Below, piece after piece: positions 1 through 5,269 of a stretch of 5,799 bases of DNA. The DNA is from VRUE01 sp035701465 (GTDB lineage: Bacteria; Actinomycetota; Thermoleophilia; Solirubrobacterales; 70-9): NCBI GenBank assembly GCA_035701465.1, contig DASSMU010000119.1:1-5799 (forward strand), written 5' to 3'. The notes under the pieces are model-generated. The model saw only the letters and a program-made list of their open reading frames with translations. It did not search any database and was not told the origin of the DNA. How positions within the stretch are numbered: the stretch's first letter is position 1; the number at the start of each line of letters is the position of its first letter. A program made the position numbers and the translations under genes.

Positions 1-19
1 GGCCGGCACCCCCCAGCGC

Positions 20-343
20 CTAGCGGAGCTTCAGCATCTCCCCCGCGATCAGGATCTGCGGGTCCACTTCGGGGTTGAGCCTTTCGATGCGCGCCACCGA
101 GACCCCGTTGTGGCGGGCGATCGAGATCAGGGTGTCGCCGCTCTGGACTTCGTAGGTAGCGGGGACCTTTCGCTTCTCGTGGCTCGTGCTCTTTGCCGAG
201 CCGCCACCGTGCCGGTGTCCTTTCGAGCCATTCGAGTCGCCGCCGCCGAGCGCGGCGCCGATCGCGACGATCGCGACGACGAACGCCACCACGAGGGTGG
301 TCACGGCGAGTACCCGGGCAGGGGCTGATGAGCGCTTGTTCAT
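20..343 (-). CDS. Membrane-anchored LysM domain protein
   Basis: The 107-residue protein probably binds peptidoglycan at the outer face of the membrane. Residues 1-10 are short and basic (MNKRSSAPAR). Residues 11-32 form one long hydrophobic segment rich in Val, Ala and Ile, and could be an uncleaved signal anchor. Residues 33-60 are a Gly/Ser/His/Lys linker. Residues 63-107 are a single LysM motif: the YEVQSGDTLISIA start, an RIERLNP centre and an ILIAGEMLKL end fit the family well. The protein stops right after LysM, so there is no catalytic domain, and it may be a binding or scaffold protein. The ATG start at 343 lies 57 bases after the pyrF stop and has no clear Shine-Dalgarno sequence. 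A TANNNT-type hexamer on the minus strand (377-382) could serve a separate promoter. Identification of the LysM domain is firm; the cellular role is inferred. Confidence 0.88.
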   Translation of the reverse strand: MNKRSSAPARVLAVTTLVVAFVVAIVAIGAALGGGDSNGSKGHRHGGGSAKSTSHEKRKVPATYEVQSGDTLISIARHNGVSVARIERLNPEVDPQILIAGEMLKLR

Positions 344-400
344 TGGACGATGCGGGAGATCGGATGGGCGCAGCAGATCGTATATCCGGTCAGCGGCGTT

Positions 401-1285
401 CTAGGCGGTCGAAACGTCCCAAACCGCCCTGCGCAGGCTCTCCGCCGCCGACGCCGGGTCCTCCGCCGCCGCGATCCCGCGCGAGGCGGCAACCAGGGCC
501 GCGGCCTGCCCGGGGGCAAACGCGGCGCCCAGCCGCTCGGGCTGGCCGCCCTGGGCGCCGACCCCGGGGACGAGGAAGATCGCCCGCGGCATCAGCGACC
601 GCAGCCGGTCGATGTGCTCGGGGGCGGTGGCACCGACCACCGCGCCGATCCCGCTCAACCCGCACTCGCCCAGCAACCGCTCGGACATCCCGTCGACCAT
701 GGAGGCGAGGTGCTCGTGCAGCGGCCGCTCGGGTGCCGGCAGGTCTTGCACGTCGGCCGCCCCCGGATTGCTGGTCCGGACCAAGGCGAAGACCCCGGCA
801 CCGGCCGTCTCGGCCGCCGCGACGAGCGGCTCCAGAGCATCGACGCCGAGCAACGGGTTGACGGTGAAGGCGTCGGCGCCAAGCCCGGGCACAGTGCCCC
901 ACGGCGTCGGGGTCTCGCCGACGAGCGCCTGCGCATAGGCCGCCGCGGTCACCGGCACGTCGCCGCGCTTGCCGTCGGCGACCACCAGCAACCCTGCCTC
1001 CCGGGCCGCCCCGCAGACCTCGGCCAGCGCCGACCAGCCCGGGGCGCCGAGGCGCTCGAAGCAGGCCAGCTGGGGCTTGACCGCGACGCAGGCCGGCCCG
1101 GCCCGCTCGATCAGCGAACGGCAGTGGGCGACGACGGCCTCCGCCGCCTGCTCGGCGGCGGAGGCTCCAGCGTCGCCGGTGGCGGCCCCGGAGAGCCTCG
1201 ACGGATCGGGGTCGAGGCCGAGGCAGACCTGGCTGCGGCGCTCGTCGACGAGCGCCGCAAGCCGGTCCGCGAATGCTGCCGTCAC
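401..1285 (-). CDS. pyrF: Orotidine 5'-phosphate decarboxylase, long (type 2) form
   Basis: This enzyme converts orotidine 5'-monophosphate to UMP and CO2, the last step of de novo pyrimidine synthesis in the cytosol. The 294-residue length fits the long actinobacterial form (mycobacterial enzymes are about 274) and not the roughly 240-residue enterobacterial form. Visible landmarks in order: CLGLDPDP at 21-28 (substrate strand 1), VAVKPQ at 68-72 with Lys70, VVADGKRGDV at 101-110 carrying the catalytic Asp-x-Lys-x-x-Asp set (Asp104, Lys106, Asp109), NPLLGVDALEP at 143-153, VRTSNPG at 169-175, and the phosphate-binding loop VPGVGAQGG at 239-247. No key residue is missing. The start is GTG at 1285, the first start before the conserved N-terminus; upstream there is only a weak purine stretch. 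It follows HU by 65 bases, most of which form a large inverted repeat, so it may be transcribed separately or by read-through. Confidence 0.96.
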   Translation of the reverse strand: MTAAFADRLAALVDERRSQVCLGLDPDPSRLSGAATGDAGASAAEQAAEAVVAHCRSLIERAGPACVAVKPQLACFERLGAPGWSALAEVCGAAREAGLLVVADGKRGDVPVTAAAYAQALVGETPTPWGTVPGLGADAFTVNPLLGVDALEPLVAAAETAGAGVFALVRTSNPGAADVQDLPAPERPLHEHLASMVDGMSERLLGECGLSGIGAVVGATAPEHIDRLRSLMPRAIFLVPGVGAQGGQPERLGAAFAPGQAAALVAASRGIAAAEDPASAAESLRRAVWDVSTA

Positions 1286-1298
1286 AACCGGTCTTCGT

Positions 1299-1344
1299 CC
1301 AATTTCGGGCGCGAAGAATCAGATTGCGACGCGCCCGAAATTGG
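1299..1344 (-). terminator. Large perfect inverted repeat between HU and pyrF, candidate terminator/attenuator
   Basis: The arms CCAATTTCGGGCGCG (1299-1313) and CGCGCCCGAAATTGG (1330-1344) are exact reverse complements, giving a 15-bp stem around a 16-base loop. The loop itself holds a small dyad, AATC-A-GATT (1317-1325), almost on the same centre. The element begins 6 bases past the HU stop codon and ends 13 bases before the pyrF start, on the transcribed strand of both. Position and strength suggest an intrinsic terminator for HU or an attenuator for pyrF. No U-run follows the stem on either strand, so a canonical rho-independent terminator is not shown. A protein-binding operator or an interspersed palindromic repeat are alternatives. 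Confidence 0.6.
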
Positions 1345-1350
1345 GCTTAC

Positions 1351-1629
1351 CTAGCCTTTGACCTTGGTCTTCAGCGCCGAGCCGGCGGAGAAGCGGGGGA
1401 CCCGGCCGCCCGGGATCGTGATCCGCTCGCCGGTGCGAGGGTTGACGCCCTGTCGGGGGCCGCGCTCGGCGACGTGGAATTTGCCGAAGCCGGTGAAGCT
1501 CACCTCGCCACCGCCGCTCAGCGTGTCGGTGATCGCGTCGAGAACAGCGTCAACCGCGTCGCTGGCGGCTTTCTTGCTGCCCAGCCGCTCGTCGCCTGCA
1601 AGTTGATCTAGAAATTCTGCCTTTGTCAC
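1351..1629 (-). CDS. hup: Histone-like DNA-binding protein HU
   Basis: This small nucleoid protein of the HU/IHF family binds and bends DNA as a dimer. It is 92 residues, the usual length. Residues 1-45 are the helical dimerisation part (MTKAEFLDQL onward). The family signature runs from GFGKF (47-51) through the beta-arm to NPRTGERI (63-70), with Pro64 at the tip position that intercalates into DNA. The C-terminal VPRFSAGSALK (77-87) is typical of actinobacterial HU. There is no Lys/Ala-rich tail as in mycobacterial HupB. Position 62 is Val where most HUs have Arg (GRNP). The start is GTG at 1629 with a strong Shine-Dalgarno GGAGGAG (plus-strand 1637-1643) seven bases upstream, which decides the start. 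It lies 88 bases after tldE and probably has its own promoter. Confidence 0.96.
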   Translation of the reverse strand: MTKAEFLDQLAGDERLGSKKAASDAVDAVLDAITDTLSGGGEVSFTGFGKFHVAERGPRQGVNPRTGERITIPGGRVPRFSAGSALKTKVKG

Positions 1630-1636
1630 GTCGGAG

Positions 1637-1643
1637 CTCCTCC
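1637..1643 (-). promoter_or_regulatory. Strong ribosome binding site of HU
   Basis: On the minus strand the sequence reads GGAGGAG followed by seven bases and then the GTG start of HU. It is the best Shine-Dalgarno match in the window and fits high expression of a nucleoid protein. It overlaps a perfect 8-base palindrome, GGAGCTCC, which could pair weakly with itself. Confidence 0.8.
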
Positions 1644-1665
1644 GTCAGGGGTGGTTGAAATCGGG

Positions 1666-1710
1666 GCGCAATCTAACAGCGGGCACGGCGTTAAGGGGCA
1701 GCTGTTGCGC
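1666..1710. repeat. Imperfect inverted repeat upstream of HU, after the tldE stop
   Basis: The outer arms GCGCAA (1666-1671) and TTGCGC (1705-1710) and the inner arms CAGC (1677-1680) and GCTG (1701-1704) pair with one another. Five bases (TCTAA) are bulged on the left side and the loop is 20 bases. An alternative contiguous pairing is AACAGC (1675-1680) with GCTGTT (1701-1706). It lies 8 bases beyond the tldE stop and covers the possible HU -10 box. It could be the end of the tldD-tldE transcript or an operator for HU; no U-run follows. Confidence 0.35.
1670..1675 (-). promoter_or_regulatory. Possible -10 box of the HU promoter
   Basis: The minus strand reads TAGATT here, a match to the actinobacterial TANNNT pattern. 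It would place a transcript start about 35 bases before the HU start codon and leave the ribosome binding site in the leader. No convincing -35 hexamer is seen at 16-18 bases. The box sits in the bulge of an inverted repeat (1666-1710), so it may be controlled or be a chance match. Confidence 0.35.
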
Positions 1711-1717
1711 TTGGGAC

Positions 1718-3064
1718 TCAGGATCCGGCGACCGTCATCTCGCCGATCAGCAGCGGCGGCGTGCTGACCGAGGCCCCGAACGGGACCCAGCGCGAGGCCG
1801 TGCCGACCGCTCGCACGGCCTTCAGCATCGCTACCAGGTCGCCAGCGATCGTGAACTCGCGCAGGGGCTCGGCCAGCTCGCCACCGCGGATTGCGCGCCC
1901 GGACGCGCCGATCGAGAAGGCGCCGGAGACGGGGTTGACGCCCGAGTGCAGCCCAGCCACGTCGGTGACGAAAACGCCCTCGCCCGCGTCGCGCAGCAGC
2001 TCGGCGAAGTCGAGGTCTCCCGGCGCGACGATCAGATTGGAGGCTCCTACCGAGGGCTGGGAGCGGTAGCCGCCGCGACGGGCGCTGCCGGTGGAAGCCG
2101 CTTCGCCGCGGTGGGCCGTGTAGGTGTCGAAGAGATAGGTGCGCAGGTTGCCGTCCTCGATCAGGGCGGTGCGCCGGCGAGGCACGCCCTCGCCGTCGAC
2201 CGGCGAGGATGCAGAGCCATCCGGGTCCAGGCCGTCGTCGTGAAGGACGAGAGCCGTCCCGGCGACCTCGCTGCCGAGGAGCCCGGCGAAGGGCGAGCGA
2301 CCGCGCTGCACCGCGCTGGCGCCGAGGCCGGCCCCGGCGATGCCGGCGAAGCTGGCGGCCACGGTCGGGTCGAGCAATACCGGGCAGGAGCGCGACTCCG
2401 GCTTGCGGGCGCCGATCATCGCCACCGCGCGCTCGGCGCCCTCGCGGCCGATCGCGGCGGGGTCCAGCGCGACCGGCCCGCGCCCGAGTCCGAAGCCGAG
2501 CCCGGTCTCGCGGCCGCCTTCGCCCTCGGCGAGCGCCTGCAGGTATGCGTAGCAGTCGGACCGTTCGTACTCAGCGGAGATCCCGGTGGAGGAGGCAATC
2601 GCCACCCGCTCTGCCGAGTCGGCGTAGACGGCCTGCTCGACCCCGGCGATGCGCGGGTCGGCCTCCAGAGCCGCGCGCTCCACCGCCAGGGCCAACCCGG
2701 CGACGTCGGCGGTCGGCCACTGCCCGATCGAGGGGTCACTCAGCTCGAGCTCGGCGACGGGGTCGGCGCCGGCGCGAGGCGGCCCGGCGAACTCGTCCTC
2801 GTCGGCGAGCCCCGCGACCTCGGCCGCGCGCGCGGCGAGCCTGGCGAGGCCGGCTTCGGAGAGGTCGGTGTCGTAGGCATAGCCGACCCGGTTTCCGATC
2901 CAGGCGCGGATCCCGATGCCCCGTTTGGTCGCCGCGGTGAGGCTCTCGACCTCGCCGCCGTGGACACGCACCTCGCGCCCGGTCTCCTTGGACAGGTAGG
3001 CCTCGGCATCGGACGCGCCGGCCGTCAGGGTCGCCTCGACGGCACGCCGGGCCAGCTCGATCAA
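1718..3064 (-). CDS. tldE: TldE/PmbA family metallopeptidase partner subunit
   Basis: This is the second subunit of the TldD-TldE peptidase, 448 residues, close to the roughly 450 of E. coli PmbA/TldE. In the known complex TldE lacks the metal site and helps form the substrate channel. Consistent with that, no HExxH-type motif is present here. Family landmarks are VDGEGVPRRRTALIEDG (289-305), YLFDTYTAHR (310-319), STGSARRGGYRS (324-335), NLIVAPGD (343-350), GLHSGVNPVSGAFSIGASG (371-389) and the C-terminal PPLLIGEMTVAG (436-447). The start is TTG at 3064. It overlaps the tldD stop as TTGA, so the gene is probably translated by re-initiation. The upstream minus-strand stretch is G-rich (GGGGGGG at plus-strand 3073-3079 and GGAGG at 3066-3070). 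It is the last gene of the coupled cluster; HU follows after 88 bases. Assignment is firm; the natural substrate is unknown. Confidence 0.94.
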   Translation of the reverse strand: MIELARRAVEATLTAGASDAEAYLSKETGREVRVHGGEVESLTAATKRGIGIRAWIGNRVGYAYDTDLSEAGLARLAARAAEVAGLADEDEFAGPPRAGADPVAELELSDPSIGQWPTADVAGLALAVERAALEADPRIAGVEQAVYADSAERVAIASSTGISAEYERSDCYAYLQALAEGEGGRETGLGFGLGRGPVALDPAAIGREGAERAVAMIGARKPESRSCPVLLDPTVAASFAGIAGAGLGASAVQRGRSPFAGLLGSEVAGTALVLHDDGLDPDGSASSPVDGEGVPRRRTALIEDGNLRTYLFDTYTAHRGEAASTGSARRGGYRSQPSVGASNLIVAPGDLDFAELLRDAGEGVFVTDVAGLHSGVNPVSGAFSIGASGRAIRGGELAEPLREFTIAGDLVAMLKAVRAVGTASRWVPFGASVSTPPLLIGEMTVAGS

Positions 3065-4455
3065 ACCTCCGTCCCCCCCACCGTCATCGCGCCGATCCTG
3101 ACGTGGCCCTGGCCGGTGCCGACCGGCACTTTCTGGCCCGCCTTACCGCAGACGCCGGTCTTCATCTCGAAGTCGTTGGCGACCGCGTCGATCGCAGCCA
3201 GCGCCTCGAGGCAGTTGCCGATTAGGGTCGCGCCCCGGCAGGGACGGGTCACCTTGCCGGCCTCGATCAGGTAGCCCTCGGAGACGCCGAAGACGAAGTC
3301 GCCGGTGGCCGGGTCGACCTGGCCGCCGCCGAAGGAGGCGGCGTAGAAGCCGCGCTGTACCCCGGCGATCAGCTCCTCCGGCTCGGCCTCGCCGGGGGCG
3401 ATGTAGGTGTTGGTCATGCGCGGGACCGGCAGGTGGCGGAAGCTCTCGCGGCGGCCGTTGCCGGTCGAGGCGACGCCGTCGCGGCGAGCCGTGAGGCCGT
3501 CGTAGAGGAACGAGGTGAGCCGCCCTTCCTCGATCACCATCGTCTTCTGGGTTGGCACCCCCTCGTCGTCGATCGAGTCGCTGCCCCACTCGTTCGGCAT
3601 GCGGCCGTCGTCGTAGGCCGTGAGCAGCGGCTGGGCCACCTGCTCGCCGAGCTTGCCGGCGTAGACGCTGGCACCCTTCTGGACGTGGTCGGCCTCAAGC
3701 CCGTGGCCGGTCATCTCGTGGAAGAGGACGCCGCCGAAACCACCGCCGACGACCACCGGCATCGAGCCGGCCGGTGCCGGGCCGGCGTCGAGCAGGACCA
3801 GCGCCTTGCGCGCGGCGGTGGCGGCGATCTCGCCGGGGTCGGCGTCGAAGAGCTCGAAGCCGCGGTGGGCGCCCAGGGTCTCGGCGCCGGTCTCGACCGA
3901 GTCGCCGCGCCGCGCTACGGCCTGGGCGCCGATCCGCACCCGGGTCCGGTCGTCGCCGGTGTAGAGGCCCTCGGAGTTGGCGACGGTCACCTCGCGGCGG
4001 ACCTCGGCGTAGGAGGCCATGAACTGGGCGACCTCGGAGCCGGCGCCGCGGCCGCGCTCGTCCAGCTCGCGCAGCAGCGCCGCCTTGCGCTCGGCGGGGA
4101 CCTCGGCCGGGGGCTGTTCGATCGGCTGCGGCGTGCTCGCCACGGCTTGCAGCGGTCGTGGCTCGACCTGCTCGGCGCGCAGCGCCGCAGCGGCCTCGCT
4201 GGCGGCACGCTCCAGATCGCCGGGGTCGAGCCCGTCGACGTGGGCGAAGTAGGTAGTGGCCCCGCTGAGCACCCGAACCCCGGCGCCCTCCCCAGCACCG
4301 GACTGCACGGCTTCGAGTCGCGACTCGTCGATCGCCATCGTCAAACCGGCCGTGCGCTCGGCGAAGATCTCGGCGAACTCGCCGCCGCGGGCAAGCGCCA
4401 GGGAGAGGACGCGCTCGGCGACCTCGGGCTCGATCAGGCCCGGGGCGCCGCTCAC
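3061..4455 (-). CDS. tldD: TldD metallopeptidase catalytic subunit
   Basis: This is the zinc-dependent catalytic subunit of the TldD-TldE complex, which cleaves unfolded or modified peptides and in E. coli matures microcin B17 and degrades CcdA. The 464 residues compare with 481 in E. coli. The metal motif HEMTGH is at 246-251 (HExxxH: His246, Glu247, His250 or His251 by alignment) in the context GGFGGVLFHEMTGHGLEAD. The C-terminal GVCGKAGQKVPVG (434-446) carries Cys436, at the position expected for the third metal ligand (Cys454 in E. coli). Other landmarks are SIDDEGVPTQKTMVIEEG (294-311), LYDGLTARRDG (317-327), STGNGRRESFRH (330-341) and DFVFGVSEGYLIEAG (386-400). The start is GTG at 4455, overlapping the stop of the upstream small gene as GTGA; tldE follows with another 4-base overlap. 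All catalytic features are present, so it should be active. Confidence 0.96.
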   Translation of the reverse strand: MSGAPGLIEPEVAERVLSLALARGGEFAEIFAERTAGLTMAIDESRLEAVQSGAGEGAGVRVLSGATTYFAHVDGLDPGDLERAASEAAAALRAEQVEPRPLQAVASTPQPIEQPPAEVPAERKAALLRELDERGRGAGSEVAQFMASYAEVRREVTVANSEGLYTGDDRTRVRIGAQAVARRGDSVETGAETLGAHRGFELFDADPGEIAATAARKALVLLDAGPAPAGSMPVVVGGGFGGVLFHEMTGHGLEADHVQKGASVYAGKLGEQVAQPLLTAYDDGRMPNEWGSDSIDDEGVPTQKTMVIEEGRLTSFLYDGLTARRDGVASTGNGRRESFRHLPVPRMTNTYIAPGEAEPEELIAGVQRGFYAASFGGGQVDPATGDFVFGVSEGYLIEAGKVTRPCRGATLIGNCLEALAAIDAVANDFEMKTGVCGKAGQKVPVGTGQGHVRIGAMTVGGTEV

Positions 4456-4676
4456 GCCTTCGCCCGTTTCCCGGCGACCTCGATCAGCCGGCCCGCGGCG
4501 ACGAAGAGCTCGCCGCCCGCGACCGAGTCGACCGCGTGGTCACCGGCCCGGCCCCCCGGGTAGTAGAGACGCGCGAAGGGCCGGCGCGAGACGCGGCGCC
4601 GGCGCATGTAGGCGGCTCCCTCGTCGGCGTAACCGGAGACGCGGTCGAGCAAAACCCGGTGCGGCTTAGGCGGCAT
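4452..4676 (-). CDS. Small basic protein of unknown function in the tldD-tldE cluster
   Basis: I do not recognise this 74-residue protein. The N-terminal part (PHRVLLDRVSGYADEGAAYM, 5-24) looks like an amphipathic helical region. It is followed by a strongly basic patch (RRRRVSRRPFAR, 25-36), a turn-rich middle (LYYPGGRAGDHAVD) and a hydrophobic helix (GELFVAAGRLIEVAG, 55-69). There is no signal peptide, no Cys and no obvious metal motif. The ATG at 4676 is preferred over an upstream start at 4706 because a G-rich stretch (GGGCGGGGGTCGG) stands directly before it. The gene overlaps the end of the Roadblock-like gene by 11 bases and the start of tldD by 4. This coupling and in-frame structure support a real gene. 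The basic patch could bind nucleic acid or an acidic partner, but this is a guess. Confidence 0.72.
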   Translation of the reverse strand: MPPKPHRVLLDRVSGYADEGAAYMRRRRVSRRPFARLYYPGGRAGDHAVDSVAGGELFVAAGRLIEVAGKRAKA

Positions 4677-5052
4677 CCGACCCCCGCCCGTCGCCGCCGG
4701 CAGCAAGGTCGCGCAGAACCGAGCGCATGTCGAAGAAGAGCAGCGAGGCGAGCGCGAAGCGATCGGTCACGGCGACCGCCGCCAGACCCCCGTCGCGAAG
4801 GGCGAAGACCTCACCCTGCTCGGTGGCGATGTGGACCTGTTCCACCGGCTCCGAGCCGGCGCCGTCGGCCGCGCCGAACAAGGCCGCGACGTCCTCGCGC
4901 CAGCGATCCGGGTGGCCGCTTGCGGCAAGCACGGACCCGTCGCCGCCGAGGATGGCGCCGCCCCGCAGGTCGGGCGAGAGCTCGGCCAAGTAGGCGAGCG
5001 CGCCGGCCGCTGCGCCGTCGCTGACCGCCTCTCTCGTCTCGCCGTCGGGCAT
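4666..5052 (-). CDS. Roadblock/LC7-like small protein
   Basis: From its ATG at 5052 the protein has 128 residues. A helix (AAAGALAYLAELSPDL) leads into a beta-hairpin GGAILGGDGSVLAASG, then a helix ending in ALFGAAD. Two strands follow (VHIATEQGEVFALRDG and GLAAVAVTD) and a last hydrophobic helix FALASLLFFDMRSVLRDLA. This order and the G-x-x-L/G-DG-S-V-L-A-A/S-G turn fit the Roadblock/LC7 fold. Such proteins regulate small GTPases (MglB, actinobacterial CvnB) or act as dimeric scaffolds; no GTPase gene lies in this window. A TTG at 5061 is an alternative start. The ATG is favoured by a TATTTT hexamer (5061-5066) about 8 bases upstream, which would suit a leaderless transcript. It is the first gene of the coupled cluster leading to tldD-tldE. 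That it is a gene is likely; the fold call is moderate. Confidence 0.72.
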   Translation of the reverse strand: MPDGETREAVSDGAAAGALAYLAELSPDLRGGAILGGDGSVLAASGHPDRWREDVAALFGAADGAGSEPVEQVHIATEQGEVFALRDGGLAAVAVTDRFALASLLFFDMRSVLRDLAAGGDGRGSDAA

Positions 5053-5060
5053 CTCGGCCA

Positions 5061-5066
5061 AAATAC
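5061..5066 (-). promoter_or_regulatory. Possible -10 box for the Roadblock-tldD-tldE cluster
   Basis: The minus strand reads TATTTT, a TANNNT match, ending 8 bases before the ATG at 5052. That spacing would give a leaderless or nearly leaderless mRNA, common in actinobacteria, and would explain the lack of a Shine-Dalgarno sequence. No good -35 box is seen. The evidence is the hexamer and its position only. Confidence 0.3.
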
Positions 5067-5072
5067 CGTCCC

Positions 5073-5222
5073 GTGTCCCTGGCCCGAGCCTCCTGGATCG
5101 TCGTCGTCTCGATCTGCGCGATCGCCGTAGTCCTCTTCGCGCTCAGCGGCTACACCGGCTACTCGATCACCGTAGGCGCAGTGGGCCTTGCCGCAGCGGT
5201 CAATCTCCTCCCCAGTCCGTAA
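5073..5222 (+). CDS. Small two-helix membrane protein, 49 residues
   Basis: The frame GTG (5073) to TAA (5220-5222) encodes 49 residues beginning MSLARASWIVVV. Residues 8-24 and about 31-46 are hydrophobic enough to cross the membrane. They are separated by a short polar turn, SGYTGY (25-30), with a single Arg near the N-terminus (Arg5). The whole reads as a helical hairpin in the cytoplasmic membrane. Codon choice shows the expected G/C at third positions (GTC, ATC, GCC, CTC), which supports real coding. It diverges from the Roadblock-like gene with about 20 bases between starts and lacks a Shine-Dalgarno sequence, so it may be leaderless. I do not recognise a named family. No function can be assigned. 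Confidence 0.65.
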   Translation: MSLARASWIVVVSICAIAVVLFALSGYTGYSITVGAVGLAAAVNLLPSP

Positions 5223-5250
5223 GGGGGAGAACCTCGCGACCTGGCGCCTT

Positions 5251-5269
5251 AGTCGGAATATGCCCGACT
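5251..5269. promoter_or_regulatory. Inverted repeat spanning the start codon of the AbiEi-like gene
   Basis: AGTCGG (5251-5256) and CCGACT (5264-5269) are perfect reverse complements around a 7-base spacer that contains the ATG (5260-5262). In RNA this would put the start codon in a hairpin loop; in DNA it is a candidate operator. AbiEi antitoxins are known to repress their own promoters through inverted repeats, which makes autoregulation a reasonable but untested reading. A 6-bp dyad can occur by chance. Confidence 0.35.

Noticed and set aside
1..19. Possible start of a further minus-strand gene (GTG at 9 after a G-run)
   Set aside because: Only three codons are inside the window, so no gene can be supported.
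350..1354. Plus-strand open frame of 334 codons opposite pyrF
   Set aside because: PyrF on the minus strand carries every catalytic motif; the antisense translation is low-complexity.
1655..3274. Long plus-strand open frame of 539 codons opposite tldE
   Set aside because: It is antisense to a clear TldE gene. The translation is Gly/Arg/Ala/Asp-rich with no recognisable domain, and such frames arise from GC-skewed third positions.
3433..4563. Plus-strand open frame of 376 codons opposite tldD
   Set aside because: It mirrors the coding strand of a well-conserved TldD, has biased composition and no motif; it is a shadow frame.
4452..4676. The 74-residue protein as a peptide precursor for TldD-TldE
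   Set aside because: It has no Cys, Ser/Gly-rich core or leader-like cut site, and its spread of charged and hydrophobic segments suggests a folded protein.
5208..5229. Hairpin CTCCCC / GGGGAG at the stop of the 49-residue gene as a terminator
   Set aside because: The stem is only 6 bp with a 10-base loop and no U-run; it is too weak to annotate.
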